Positions 11,849 to 25,392 of a DNA stretch of 64,000 bases are shown one piece after another. A model generated the notes under the pieces. That model was not told where the DNA came from, ran no database searches, and worked only from the letters and a program-made list of their open reading frames with translations. Position 1 is the stretch's first letter; every line of letters begins with the position of its first letter. Origin of the DNA: Crataegus laevigata. Lineage: Eukaryota > Streptophyta > Magnoliopsida > Rosales > Rosaceae. The DNA lies in NCBI GenBank assembly GCA_963580275.1, contig OY756951.1:11647501-11711500 (forward strand), given 5' to 3'. The translations under genes were made by a program, and so were the position numbers.

Positions 11849-12057
11849 TATTAACACATAAGAACTATGAACAACAATGAATGACAAAGTCGAGGAAGAG
11901 AGAGAGAGAGATTGTATTAATGCTTTCTTACACAAATGAAGGCCCTATCACTTCTTATATATCCACAAGGGCTAATTACAACAATACCTTTCTACCTGTA
12001 TTAAGTAACTCATCTTCAAGATAATGCCACGTGGCAATTCTGTTATATTGGTTATTA
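11849..12057 (-). repeat. Copia 3' LTR
   Basis: This 209-bp copy matches 18495-18748. On the minus strand it begins TAATAACCAATATAAC just after the purine tract TTTGAGGGGGGAG. It carries a 13-base segment near its plus-strand start that the other LTR lacks, and a much shorter GA run. Confidence 0.88.
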
Positions 12058-12257
12058 CTCCCCCCTCAAACTGAACGTGGAACATCCAAGTGAAGTTTGA
12101 ATCATCTAAGCACCTAAAACTGATCTGAAACAGCAAGAGCAAGATGTTTGCAGTGCTTTACAAACATGGGAATGTGTAACCCTTTTGTGAATACATCTGT
12201 AACTTGATCTTCAGTAGGTATGTATTGGACAATTAAATCACCATGTTGCACCTTTTC

Positions 12258-14700
12258 TCAAATGAAATGATAGTCGATATCATGATGTTTGATCTTTGAG
12301 TGAAAAACAGGATTCGAGCTTAAGGCTAACGCACTTAGGTTGTCACAGTGAAGTAATGGAGGAACCAAGATTCTCTGGATCATGTCTTTGAGTAGAGATT
12401 GAATCCAGAACAAGTCTGTTACAGAATGTGCTAAAGCTTTATATTCAGCCTCGGTGGAATTGCGAGAGACTGTTGATTGCTTCTTAGATTGCCATGAAAT
12501 TGGATTGTCACCTAAGTAAATCACAAAACCAGTAATGGACCTTCGGGTATTTATCTCTGCTGCCCAATCTAAATTTGCCTATATTTATGTCTACTGCCCA
12601 ATCTAAATCTGAATAGGTAATCAAATTGAAATCCAAGCTCTTTTTGTAGTGCAGACCATAATCAAGTGTTCATTTCAAGTATCTTAAAATTCTTTTAACA
12701 AGTTGCATATGGAGATCAGTTGGGGAAGTTATAAACTGACATACCATGTTAACAGTATAAGCAAGATCTGGCCTAGTAAAGGTCAAGTATTGGAGAGCCC
12801 CTACTAGACTGCGATAATGAGTTGGATCAGAGAGAGCAGTACTTTCTTGTTCAAGTAGCTGTGCATGTGGTTTTGATGGTGTGGATATGAGCTTACATGT
12901 CTCTATTGCTGCCTTCTTTAGTAGATCTTTTGCATATTTGGATTGACTTATAAACAGGCACCCATCATCTTTATACTAAATGTCACATCCCGGCCCGGGG
13001 CGAATCACTTCCCAGGCCCTCTCCACCACCGTAGCACGATATTGTCCGCTTTGGGCCTCGACCATGTCCTCACGATTTTGTTTCTGGGAACTCACGAGCA
13101 ACTTCCCAGTGGGTCACCCATCATGAGAGTGCTTTAGCCCCCTTCTCGCTTAACTTAGAAGTTCCTACGAAACTCAAAGCCAGTGAGCTCCTAAAAGGCC
13201 TCGTGCTAGGTGGAGATGGGAATATACATTTAAGGATCACTCCCTTAGGCGATGTGGGATGTCACAATCCACCCCCTTAGGGACCCGACGTCGTCGTCGG
13301 CACACTTCCGGCCAGGGATAAGCTATGATACCAATTGTCACATCCCAGCCCGGGTTACTTCCCGGGCCCGCTCCACCACCGTAGCACGATATTGTCCGCT
13401 TTGGGCCCTGACCACGCCCTCACAGTTTTGTTTCTGGGAACTCACACGAGAACTTCCCAGTGGGTCACCCATCATGAGAGTGCTCTCGCCCCAACTCGCT
13501 TAACTTCAGAGTTCCAACAAACTCCGAAGTTAGTGAGCTCCCAAAAGGCATCGTGCTAGATAGAGATGGGAATATACATATAAGGCTTACATGATCCTCT
13601 CCCATGGGCGATGTGGGATGTTACAATCCACCCCCTTAGGGGCCCGACGTCCTCGTCGGCACACCACGACCAGGGTTTGGCTCTGATACCAAATTGTCAC
13701 ATCCTAGCCCGGGCCCCCACCACATTCCGGGCTTGACTCCACCGTAGCACGATATTGTCCGCTTTGGGCCCCGACCACGCCCTCACGGTTTTGTTTCTGG
13801 GAACTCACACGAGAACTTCCCAGTGGGTCACCCATCATGAGAGTGCTCTCACCCCAACTCGCGTAACTTCGGAGTTCTGACGAACTCTGAAGTCAATAAG
13901 CTCCCAAAAGGCCTCGTGCTAGGTAGAGATGAGAATATACATATAAGGCTTACAGGATCCTCTCCCCTGGGCGATGTGGGATGTTACATTAAACATGCAA
14001 TCCCAAGAACAAGGATAATCTACCTATGTCTTTGAGATCAAATACTTCTGCAAGATCACTTATCACTGTTTGAATTTTTGTAGAATTGGAACTAATGAGT
14101 ATGATGTCGTCGACATAAAGCAATAATAGAATAATATCCCTTTCATCTACTTTAACAAACAAACTCGTATCAGATAAGGAAGTTGTGAAGCCAAGAGATG
14201 GAAGATAACTTGTAAACTTTGAGTTCTAGGCTCTCGGGGCTTGTTTCAAGCCATAGAGAGACTTAATGAGTTTACACACATAACTTGGACAAGAAGGATC
14301 CACAAAGCCTTAAGGCTGCTGCATATAGACCTCTTCCTCGAGATCACCATGCAAAAAGGAATTTTTAATGTCTAGTTGTCTCATATTCCAGCCATATTAT
14401 GCAGCTAAAACAAGTATGAGTCGTACAATAGTGTGTCTTACCACTGGACTGAAAGTCTCTGAGTAATCCAGCCCTTGTTCTTGAGTGTAACCCTAAGCTA
14501 CCAACCTCACCTTATACCTTGATATTGACCCATTTGGATTTTTCTTGATTTTATATACCTGCTGCCTACAATACTTATGTGAGATGAAGGTGGAACTAGA
14601 ACCTATATACCTTTAGCCTTTAATGCATTATACTTTTCTTGCATAGGTAGTTAACATTCAGATTTACAATATGCTATCCTAAAACTCTTAGGCTCTTCAA
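12258..14700 (-). pseudogene. Copia reverse transcriptase and RNase H remnant, split by Cassandra
   Basis: The RT domain is broken by many stops. After the Cassandra insertion the frame resumes with GCLFISQSKYAKDLLKK, HYRSLVGALQYLTFTRPDLA and LVKRILRYLKWTLDYGL. RNase H follows at 12524-12258 with NPISWQSKKQSTVSRNSTEA and LLHCDNLSALALSSNPVFH. The region is non-functional. Confidence 0.78.
12981..13988 (-). mobile_element. Cassandra TRIM with three LTRs (LTR-internal-LTR-internal-LTR)
   Basis: Three LTR copies of 286-294 bp lie at 12981-13266, 13336-13625 and 13695-13988. Two short internal domains separate them, each with a PBS (minus-strand TTGGTATCAGAGC in the second) and a polypurine tract (CCCCTAAGGGGGTGGAT). 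Cassandra LTRs contain a 5S rRNA-derived Pol III promoter. Here the minus strand reads GTTAAGCGAGTTGGGGCGAG and TGATGGGTGACCCACTGGGA, close to plant 5S rRNA. Flanks are CTAAA and TTAAA, a 5-bp duplication with one change. The insertion is inside the RT of the Copia element. Confidence 0.92.
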
Positions 14701-14789
14701 TTTCCGTGATATCAGCTAAAAATGAAAAACCACCAAAACATGCACCAGTAGTTGTACTAGAACCAAAATTATCAGAACAAGAGTCCAGA

Positions 14790-16542
14790 AGTTATAATGA
14801 ACTTAACTCAGGTAAATTTGCAAGATAAGCTGTATAATTCTTTCTTGAAATAGCATCTGTTTGTAATCTAGTTTGAATCCCATTATGTAATGGTTGTTGT
14901 ACAGGTAATACATGTGAACTAGTACTAGATGAACTTTCAGAAACAGGTAATATTACCTGGAGTTGAGTAGAATCAAGGACAGAAAGCAAATGAGGTGGAG
15001 TTAGTGTATCACTAGCTGTAGAGTAGGAACTATCAGATGTTGATGCTGATAAGGCTTCACCAATGCGATTCTGTGGAGTATTAGTGACATGAGTACTAGA
15101 ATTAGAAAATGATGTTCCAACATGATGAAGTACTGATGGCTGACCATGCTCAGATTGAGTCCTTGTATTACTCATGGGAATAGGAAATGGTATAATCACA
15201 AAACTAGTTTGATTGATTGTCCTGACAGATGTATCACCACTGTGAGATGGCCCCAATTTTGCAAGAAATATTGACTCTTCAAAAATGACATGCCTTGATA
15301 TAATGCACTTCTTAAACTGTTGATCATAACATATAATTCCCTAATACCCCATTGTATAGCCTAAGAAGATACACATTTTGGATTTAAACTGCAATTTATG
15401 ATTGTTATAAGGTTTTATCCATGGAAACACAGCTGATCCAAATATTCTCAAGGACTGCAACTCAGACACCTTGTTGTATAACAGTAGATAAGAAGAACTA
15501 AAGGACAAAGTCTTACATGGCATTTTATTAATCAAGAAGACTGCATGAGTACAAGCAAAGTACCAGAATTTACTACTTAAACCATAAGAATTTAATAAAG
15601 TGAGAGCAGTGTCCACCATATGTCTATGTTTCTTTCAGAAATCCCATTCTATTGAGGTGTAAAAGGGCATGAAATAAACTGCATAATACCTTTTGCAACC
15701 AAAAATAATGTAAACCTCTTGCTAGTGTATTCACCTCCACCATCTATTTGCAAACCTTTAATTGTCATCCCAAACTGAGTGTGAATAAAAGTATAAAATT
15801 TGACAAAAATTGCATACACATCAGATTTGTTGCACTTGGGAAATATCCAAGTAAATCTTATGTATTCATCAACAAAAAGTACATAGTATCTAAAACCTTC
15901 CACGGACTTTACAGGAGTTGGACCCCAAACATCAGTATGCACTTTCTCAAAAGGGACCAAACATCTGTCATTTCTAACTAGAGAAGGTATCCTAGACATT
16001 TTTCCTCTAATACAAGAAATACAAGTGGTACATGTATCATTTAACTTATGTAAAACCTTATACTGTCTTAACATTGTAGCCATAGTATCATGTGCAGGGT
16101 GTCCCAATCTTTGATGCCAAATATCTGATTTCACCATTTTCCCTAAGTAAGCCATTGGATCTTTTGTAATATACTATTGCTCTTTAGAGGCTTTAACCAC
16201 TGGAATCTAACATAACTCATCTGGTTTACTCTTTCCGTGATACACCACCTCCCTTGTCTTCTTGTCCTGCACAAAATACTCACATTCATCACATATAAAC
16301 CAAATATTATTATCTACACATAGTTGTTTAACTAAAAGAAGGCTTCTTGTAATATTTGGAACATGAAGAACTTTACTAAGAACAAGTGAATGACTATGAG
16401 TGTGTATTATAGTGGAACCAATATGCTGAATTGGTAGACTTGAACCATTACCAATGGTTATATTATCATAACCTTGATAAGAAGCCACTTGATTCAATGT
16501 AGTTATATATGCAGTCATGTAATGTGAAGCACCGGAATCCAC
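14790..16542 (-). pseudogene. Copia protease and integrase remnant
   Basis: The protease active site appears as MDSGASHYMT at the start (16542). The GAG-pre-integrase motif DIWHQRLGHPAHDTM and a C-x2-C pair follow (near 16120-16010), then the integrase core from HTDVWGP to LQIDGGGEY, where the usual DNGGEF is altered. The piece ending near 15341 reads FACTHAVFLINKMPC and GSAVFPWIKPYNNHKLQFKS, also typical of Copia integrase. Stops separate these blocks. Confidence 0.8.
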
Positions 16543-16554
16543 AATCCACGAATC

Positions 16555-17924
16555 CTGAGGACGAATTTGGGATGTTTGTTATGCATTCATGGCAGATAAA
16601 GATGATGGTAGTTGCTGACCTTGAAATGTGTAATTTCCTCTATGAAAACAGTCAAGAGCAGAGTGCATTTTTTTTCCACATATCTGGCATTCTACAATAA
16701 AACCAGATGTTGCATTGCTTGTGTTTTTGTGAAAACAGTTCACTGCAGTATATCCCCATTTATTGCAAATCTGGCACTCAATTACAACATTTGGTCTAGC
16801 TTATGTATTGCTTGACCATGATCCAGTACCATTCTGAACTTGTCTTAACCCTGTAGAGTAATGATTATTTCCATTATGGAACCCTCTTCCTCTGAAGTTG
16901 GTACCATTTCTATAATTGTTGCTATTATTCCTGTATTGACCACCATTTCTAGATCTGTAATCCTCATTATAGTTCTGAGACTTTAACCCTTGCTGATGTC
17001 CAAAATTAGATTGACCCACAAAACCATAGCCATAAGACTGTTCTTGATGCCCTAGAGAAAATGTGTTGAACTAAACATCTGAGACTCAACTCCATTTTGA
17101 TGAACAATAGTACCATATGGCTGTTGAACAATAGTACCTCATGTAGTAGCAGGTATATAGTCATGACTTTGAGAATTGGATGAAGATGCACCATTTGAAG
17201 ATCCATTACCATACATGATAGACCGTAAACTAGCATTCTGACTAGATTAAGAACCCTGAATAAAAAGAGCAGCCATATTTTGAGATAACAGATTCATTTA
17301 TCCTTCAATCTCCTTTTCAGTACCACGTAATTGTGCACAAAATTCCTTTAAAGTGATTGGAGATTCCCTTGCCAAGATAATAGTGTGAATAACACCTTAT
17401 TCCTTAAGCAAACCTGCCAACCCAGTAATGATAATATCATTGTCAGAAACTGTCTCTCCTGCAGCCATTAAGTGATCTCTAATATTCTTCCATCACGACA
17501 AATATTTATCAATGCTATATGTACCCTTCTGAATTGTATGCAACTTAGTTTTCAAATGATTGACTCTAGATTTCGAAATAGAAGCATAATGTTCAAGAAG
17601 ATTCGACCATGCTTCAAAAGCAGTCCTAAACCCCAAGACATATTCCATTGCCTCATCTGTTAATGTGGCAAGCAGCAGACTAAAAAGAGCCAAATTAGTA
17701 GACTCCCATTCAAGAAATTCTGTAATAATCTCCTTGGTGATATGAGTTTTTGTACTCAGTGCATACTTTGATGGACACCCAATTGTACCATCAAAATGAC
17801 CAAACAATTTGTACCCTTTAAGAACCGACTGAAATTGAAATGCTCATTTGGCGAAATTGTCATCTCTGAGTTTTATAGTCAACATACCTAACAAATTCTC
17901 AATCTTGAATGAAGAAGACGCCAT
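16555..17924 (-). pseudogene. Copia gag remnant with zinc knuckle
   Basis: The start ATG at 17924 opens MASSSFKIENLLGMLTIKL, as in Copia gag. The best open part, 17807-17493, includes LTDEAMEYVLGFRTAFEAWS and SKSRVNHLKTKLHTIQKG, a UBN2/retrotrans_gag signature. Downstream lie Asn/Gly-rich sequence and a CCHC knuckle CQICGKKMHSALDC (near 16700-16650), plus a second copy lacking its His. Several stops interrupt the frame. Confidence 0.8.
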
Positions 17925-18494
17925 GGAAATCAACTTAACCAATCACAAATCGTAGTAAAGACACCAAACAAGGAGACTGACACTCCACGAACAAACACAA
18001 TTTTCTTTTAAGATTCACAGAAAAAACACCCAAATAAGGAGATTGACACTCCAAATCACAACACAGATCTCACACTGCTACTTAGGAGAATGAAACTCCA
18101 AGATTCATAGAAAGAATGACACTTTCTTCTTTAAATCGACAAACCGTAACTCTCAACACATTCACAAGTCCTAGAGAATGATACTCCAAGGAAAGATGCA
18201 AAAAGAATAATACTTGCAGAGATCAACACATCAAGATTCTACCAAAAAACCCCAAATCTTCACTTCAATTAAATCTCGAAATTAAATCAAAAGACCAAAC
18301 ACCACAGCTTCAAGAAATAGGCATCATACAGAACCAGTAAACAAATTCACCTGATTTACTGAAATCGCACCACCAAATCTCCAAATAGAGTCGTTTCAGA
18401 TCACCAAACACCTAATCTTCGAGCAGCACCTAAACCAGCAGAAGTCTTCACCAAAATCGAGAATGGCGACAAGCCAATGTTGACGATGATACCA

Positions 18495-18521
18495 TATTAA
18501 CACAACAATGAATGACAGAGT

Positions 18522-18586
<65 letters not shown>

Positions 18587-18748
18587 TAATGCTTTCAAAA
18601 AATATTACAATGCTTTCTTACACAAATGAAGGGCCCTATCACTTCTTATATATCCACAAGGGCTAATTACAACAGTACCCTTCTACCTGTATTAACTAAC
18701 TCGTCTTCTAGATAATGCCATGTGGCAATTTTGTTATATTGGTTATTA
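18495..18748 (-). repeat. Copia 5' LTR with expanded (GA)n
   Basis: This 254-bp copy is longer than its partner because the GA microsatellite has expanded to about 24 units and a short duplicated piece (18596-18618) was added. The minus-strand PBS starts right after it at 18494. Confidence 0.88.
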
Positions 18749-19576
18749 GTTATTAAGTATATATTATCTTAAAAAATCTGGAAAAAAAAATATGTACGAG
18801 GCCATATTTGATTATTGTGGTCCAGTATTATCTTCAACGTTATGGCTTGGACAAAATTTCAGGGGGCACCACATTCATATTAACTTTTCCTGACTTTGAA
18901 ATCGGGTTTCCAAAATTCTTATTGCGCTTGCAAATCTCAACTCTCATTTACAATCACCAGCCCCACTTCTTAATTACAACATTGAAATTTATTATAATGC
19001 AGGCCTATATATCTTAAATCGTATGTTTAGAGGATTATCAAAAGGAGCTAGCTATTAGGAGAAGTTTGACATGTTAGATTAATATTCTCTTCCCATGTAT
19101 TGTGTTGAAGTAATTGATTACACATAAATCATTCTCCTCGGGTTTAGTTATACCTATTTTGAAGAGAGAAAAATCTAGTCTATGGTATGGGTCTATGAGA
19201 AAGCTGCCACGAAAATGAATTCTAAAGAACTGAATTACACGAAGAAGTTGTAATTGCAAGGGTTTAAATTGTTAAAATTTGACCTTTTTTTAAGATTGAC
19301 GAGACAATTTTTAACGTGTATGTTAAACTGTCATGTAGTGTTATAAATTTACTTATCAAATAATATGTGTATCAATTTATCAATTATGTCGTTTATTCAT
19401 ATGATAATAAGTGAATTTAGTATATTGCAACATATTTGTCACATTAAAAACTCTCTCACCATTCGAGCTCGAGTTGAGCAAGGACTAAAAATCTATCCTT
19501 TGATTTCAACAAGAAAAGATCAATACAAAGTTCTAGTACAGGCATGTTTTAAATGATAACGATATATTTAAATTAA

Positions 19577-19757
19577 GGGTGAGAAGCCACTCCGTACTAC
19601 GATCTAGTGGTATTCCTCTTCATTTGGAAGTGAGAGATCTTAGGTTCGAATCTCGTGGATGGCGAATTTGATACCAAATGAGGCTGCCCATTGTGTGGAT
19701 TAGCCGAACTCCCCCTTCCCTTATTATAAAAAAATATCGATGTACTCAAAAAAAAAT
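19577..19757 (+). mobile_element. tRNA-derived SINE
   Basis: The Pol III A-box-like part TCTAGTGGTATTCC and B box GGTTCGAATCTC are about 40 bp apart, followed by a tRNA-unrelated body and a TCAAAAAAAAA-type tail. The same family recurs at 48899-49060 and, inverted, at 35.3-35.8 kb. Confidence 0.75.
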
Positions 19758-19863
19758 TAAGGGTGAGAAATTTACATTATACATCAGATATATTAACTTA
19801 GGGGATTGACTACAATACTTATATGTATTTAATATAATCACATCATCAAGGTTGTGATTGTAT

Positions 19864-19896
<33 letters not shown>

Positions 19897-19974
19897 GCAT
19901 ATTTAGTGTAACCAAATCCTTAATTTAGTATCAAACTTGTCATTCGTAAAATTGTTACCAAAATTTATAGGTTA

Positions 19975-20113
19975 ACTAGTTATAATCATTCACCATTGGT
20001 TACTAAATTTTGTGAATAGTAAATTCGATACCAAATTAAGTTGTCTATTGTGTTGCTTAACCGAACTTCTCCTCTTCTACTGTCAAAATATCGATGTATT
20101 CAAAAGAAAAACT
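19975..20113 (+). mobile_element. Decayed 3' part of the same SINE family
   Basis: GAATAGTAAATTCGATACCA, then TGTCTATTGTGTTGCTTAAC and ATATCGATGTATTCAAAAG parallel the 3' half of the SINE at 19577-19757. The B box region is lost. Confidence 0.5.
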
Positions 20114-20334
20114 AGCTAGATATCCCTATATCATGTGCATTGTAGAGCAGCATAAAGAGTTTTACTTTTCAAATATCGATTATTTATATGCATATATAGC
20201 ATTTCACGGAAACAGTTGGTAACCTTTTACCGAGAATTTCCGATGAAATGTCACATGTTTACATCAAATTAAAATTAAGCTCCAGGGAAAGGGTATGGGG
20301 GATGATGCATGCATGGTCATCACTGACTCACTCA

Positions 20335-20491
20335 CTGCTTAGTGGTGCCGCCCTTCTCTCTCTCTCTCTCTCTTTCTCTCGTTTATTCATATATATATAT
20401 ATATATAAGTGCAGTTCCTGCAGTAGTGATGCTAGCTCTTGCTAATTGCTCAGTGGTGCCGCCCCTCTCTCTCTCTCTCTCTCTCCCTTCT
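20335..20491 (+). repeat. Local duplication of a GTGGTGCCGCC(CT)n unit
   Basis: CTTAGTGGTGCCGCCCTTCT followed by a CT run, and CTCAGTGGTGCCGCCCCTCT followed by a CT run, occur about 110 bp apart. An AT repeat lies between them and another CT run follows at 20663-20695. ORFs here are products of the simple repeats. Confidence 0.7.
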
Positions 20492-20662
20492 TTCACAATT
20501 CATCTTTTGGACTTTTTCTTATTATATGATAATTAGGGCAACGTACGTACTACTGTTTTCTGTATCGATCATCTACGGATAGCTATAGCTAGCTATATAG
20601 GTCGAGGTCATGAGCAGGAGCCCTAGGGTTTCTAGGACCACATGCATGCAAAAATATGCATG

Positions 20663-20696
<34 letters not shown>

Positions 20697-23600
20697 ACCA
20701 AACCAGAAGCGCACAACAACACTCTGACTACCTTACATACATACAGTTGGTGGTTAACTTCCATAGTTCCAGCCATCATTATTCTGGTGCTGGCATTTTG
20801 TCCCCCACCCGGCCCCCTCTCTCGACTCCTCCTCCTCCTCGATCTCCTCAGACATATACTGTCATTCCAAAACCGTAACTATTGTCGCATATCATTAAGG
20901 ATTTTTCATTAAAAGTTTAGTCTTTTTCATTAAATAAAGTTATAGCATGATTTTTTGTTAAAATAAACTTAGCCTAAACCCTTTTCATGAAAGTTCCAAA
21001 TTTAATGTAGTGCGGCGAAACTAGCTCCGCCTTTCGTATACCATGAGTGTGTGTTTTATTCCAAATTAAAGCTTTGAGATTCAAAGAGTTGATATTTAGG
21101 CTATATGTGGATAAGAAATTTTCAAAGTCTCACGAGATTAAAGATAAATTAGTAATTAAAGAATAAATCGCAAAATGTTAGATAAGTGGAATCATTTTCA
21201 AAAACCTCTTACATACTTTTGTGGTTTTATATATGGTGCATTTATAATCCTTCATGTCTAACATTTTGTAATTCGTTCCTTTTATTAACTTGAGCTCAAT
21301 CTCTTTCCACTTGAAAATCCCTCACTTCAACACAATCATAGAGAGCCTCGCATCGAGAGTTCAATGTAACAACTAGTTTTGTGTTAGATATGAGACTGTA
21401 AAAGTAAAAGAATCTCATATCGGTGAAAAGAAAAACTTTGCAAGGGTTTATAAGAAGTTGGGTCATTCCTTATATTGTCAATTGATTTTATATGTGTGAA
21501 CCCATTTTACAATATAAATCAACTAGAAATTTCGTTCGTTCATATATAGTATATGTAGTTTATTTGCCACAAACCATATGTAGAGTGGCCTGCATCCATA
21601 TTCCATATGAAGATGTGATGACACGAAGTCAAGATTTTCAAATAATGAGGTCATAATTTCAACCAAAAAATACTTCATTAGACCATTTCGGTTGAGTGCC
21701 TAGTAGAAACGTGTCGATTCTTGCCAACATCTACCGAAGGCTTATGCCAACATAGTAGAGGCTTGCCAAGGGTGGCTATAGGAAACTGTAAAGTAATGTT
21801 GAAGATTATCAAGGCTTGTCAACTAAGGCACTTCATCGAGCATTTGATGCCCACAAGAAGAGAGAAAAGGAAGACATAAATGATAAAGAAAAATAGAAGA
21901 AGAAGAAGTAGGAGGAGGTTGTATTTGGTTTGTCTTAGTTGTTTATAGGGTCCGATATGATACACAAACAAATATACATAAGGTTTTTGAAGTTGTTGAA
22001 CTCATGAACAACCAATGACCCCATACTAACTCTGCCACTAAAATGGCTACTAATGAAGTGATGCCCAAGAGTCGATCGAGTAGGACTATACATAGGAAGC
22101 TATGGCCTATAGGTATTATATAGAAGATCCTATCATAATATATAGGAGGAGGATGCTAGCTAGCTAGCTGTGTTAAGTAATCAAATAACACATAATATAT
22201 ATATATATATATATATATAAGGTTAATGGGAGACACCATATGTGAGTGTGGGTAAAGTGGGACCATGATGTAAGGCAAGGGGGACGCAACCAAATCAACC
22301 AAAGAGCATCAAAGTGAATGGGAAAGGCGATATTACCCAAATAATTCCTTTAGAAATGTGTACAAAGGCAGTAGTATTGTGGGGGCAACATTTATCACTT
22401 GCCGGGATGCACCACAGCTACAACCCTAAAACAGCACAAGAGCATATACTATAAAGATTAACAAGCATCAACTTTCAAGCACCAGCGGAAGCAGAAAGCA
22501 GAAAGCAGAAAGCAGAAGCAGCATATTGCTGTGCTGATCAAAGCCACCATTCGCTTGCTTTTCCGTCTTTCCCTTTTATCTCCTTTCTCTTTCCCCTCCT
22601 ACAAAGTATGTTTATTTGTAACCCCACTCTAATGGTCTATTTATACTAGCTAGCTACTAATAATATTTCTATTCATTCATGCCTCTCTCTCTCTCTCTCT
22701 CTGCCCGCGCGCCCTGCCTTTTCTGAGAAACCGTTGGGGCTCTCAGTCTCCCTCTCAGGCTGTTAAGTCGTTTTCCTCTTCATTACATTACACATGGCAT
22801 GGCCCCTGTCTACGTAGCTAAGGCCATACCTCTCCCTATTTATTCATGTTTAATTAATCGATTAATTAACATATATAGCACTATGATCTGCCAACCTGTG
22901 ATCCCGAATAATACCATGCCTTTATGTACAGTACTCTACTGTATTATTTAGTTTAAAGAAAGAAACTAGCAAAAACTACATTGTCTCCAATTGATCAGTC
23001 TCGATTGTGTAACATATATTTTCTGCCTTAATACTTCAACGCTTTAACCTTCAGGTCCGAACCAGGAAGTTTTACATGGGTGGGCTAGCTGGTTTTTATA
23101 GGGTGTGACTCGTTGAGCGCTAACATGATTTTATATGACAAATAGAGTAGAGAGTGAAGATTGTTTATAAAAGAGAGTTTTTGCGGATATATGACTGATA
23201 TTGGAAAGATACAATTGCCAAAGTATGTGTGTTATATTTTAAATTTTAGGAAACGATGATCAACTGTAACTCATGGTAGCTTCTAGCTCACTACGCACGC
23301 TCATACGTTATAATTTTTTTGTAATTCAGAGCTTTGAGATTAAGTACAAAATCTCACAAAACTTATGAAATACCAGCATTTTAGTTTATGTATTAATTTA
23401 TTTTTTTGTTACACGGAAAGTTTTGATCCTAAATCTAATATACTCCTACCCATCACTCTACACAACCTCACGACTAGGGTAACCCTAATGGCTTAACTTA
23501 CTAATTGAAATTCAAACAAAAAAACTAACATAAATGCTACCAAAGTTCAATATTAATACTTAATACATTATTTGTCACACGTGCAAAGACAAAAGCAACC

Positions 23601-25392
23601 TAGCTTCATCCAACTTTTAGCTGAGTACATCCTCAATTTAGGTGAGATTCTACGCGTCCATGCGACAAAATATATATGACGAAACTGTGACTACATGAAA
23701 CTGTAACTACAGTGTAGAAATATATATCGTAATTACATTATGTATTTATACGAAGAAAATGCCACTATAATACAAATTGATATGGATTTGAAAATCTTCA
23801 AGCGCCATATAAGTTCACAAAGAATTCTTTGTGAGAATCATTTTACTGTATTACATGTGAAAGAATCACATATACATAAAATATAGCATATATATTGAGA
23901 ATAAACTTGTAACTGCATGGAGTGTGAGAAAAATTGGAGAGGAAATAGTTATACTTACCACCTTTAATTGTGACGTAGCATTATCATTCCACTCAAAGCC
24001 TGTCACATATTATATGAATATTTATTTACAAGAATGCGCATTTAGAAATACTTATCTAAAAACACTATCGATTAAAAAATTATTTCACTAAAGCGCTTTT
24101 ATTTGGAATACATCGAAATTTTAAGAAAAATACCTCTCTCCAATTTCTTATAAAGTCGGTTTTGTAAAGAAAAGTACTTCTCTAGCCACTGGCTGTTTCT
24201 CATTTTTCACCATCCAAATTAATATTTACACATAATTAAGAACATTACCATTTGATTTATTAACGTATTCAAAATCTTATGAAGATGATAAAAATAAAAT
24301 TTCCGATATAGCCAAACCCTCTTTATAATTTTATGTATGTGATTACTTAATTGGGTCCATATAGATATCTGCATATAGGAAAGCATATACATGTGACAAA
24401 TTTAGGTAAAGAAAAACATATACACAATTTCAATAATTCTTCACTTGGTAGTTAACTTTGGCATGTAATATGAGGACCTCTTGCAATAGCTGGGTAGATA
24501 GCCCACTAAAACCCAGCTACAATTCCTGCTTAATCGGTATCGTATATGTATTTTGATGTACAAGCTTGTTAAAGATCATGCAGATCATGAAATGATCAGG
24601 TCTGTAGTACGTTAGCAGTAACTATCACGGGGTGGTTTAGTGACTGGAGACGAATTTAAGGCCCGTATTTCACATGGCACGGAGGCTGAAATATTTTTGT
24701 GAGTCTTCTCGGCCCTCGAAATGGTAGATTATCGTGATATAGCGATCAACTGGTCCATTTTTAAAAGAAAAAATAAATAGTATGTTAGCAGTGGTCCAAT
24801 TTATAATGATACATTGCCACTAAATGCATGTGGATGTGGTAGAGCACCACATGCTGAATGTCAAAAATTCAGAGAGAGAGAGTTCATCGTTCCACTGCTA
24901 ATGGATCAAGCGTTAATGTCGTCTCTAATTTAATGAACACTTGCTAGCCAGATCATCATATATAAAATTTCATCATAAAAAGTCTCGATGCAATTTTTAA
25001 TTTGTCAAGTTTCGGACGTGGAACTTCATACATTCTTCAGCATATATGGGATCTAGGGTAAGAACTTTTAATCTAAAGTAAGCAACACTTATAGGGAACA
25101 AGATCAAAATATGGAAGATCATCACCTGCTCGATTTTGTTTTTGTTAAATTAAAAAAAAAAAAAAAAAAAAAAAAGAGCAGGTAGTCACCTTAATTAGCC
25201 TTTCTTTAATAACACAAACACCTTAAGGGTAGATTTTTGAGTACTCGAATTACATATAGAAAGGGAAATTCAATTTGTATATTTGCAGGCTGTCACTATT
25301 ATTTATGCATGTGGGAACGAAAGCGTGCTCCACATGCAGCAACAAATTTTGAAAAGTGGGTTTGGAGGAGGGTTGGTGGGAGGGACTTTCTT

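Larger units (their letters stand above)
11849..18748 (-). mobile_element. Degenerate Copia LTR retrotransposon, nearly full length
   Basis: Two LTRs flank a minus-strand Copia body in the order gag, protease, integrase, reverse transcriptase, RNase H. The 5-bp target-site duplication GTTAT is intact at 11844-11848 and 18749-18753. A primer-binding site complementary to initiator tRNA-Met, TGGTATCA, abuts the 5' LTR, and a polypurine tract abuts the 3' LTR (12070-12058). Frameshifts and stops break every domain, so it cannot move on its own. A Cassandra element is inserted in the RT region. The LTR ends are TA...TA rather than TG...CA. Confidence 0.9.
18754..25392. other. Long intergenic spacer, no gene recognised
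   Basis: AT-rich sequence with SINE remnants (separate entries), AT and CT microsatellites, a small AGAAAGC tandem near 22493-22520 and a poly-A run at 25148-25173. Open frames here are short or composed of simple repeats. Regulatory sequence for NGA or DCL1 may lie here, but nothing in the sequence proves it. Confidence 0.6.

Noticed and set aside
13252..13559. Open frames of 74-83 codons
   Set aside because: They lie in Cassandra LTRs derived from 5S rRNA and repeat between copies.
20342..20912. Open frames rich in Ser/Leu
   Set aside because: Translations of CT and AT simple repeats with no family features.
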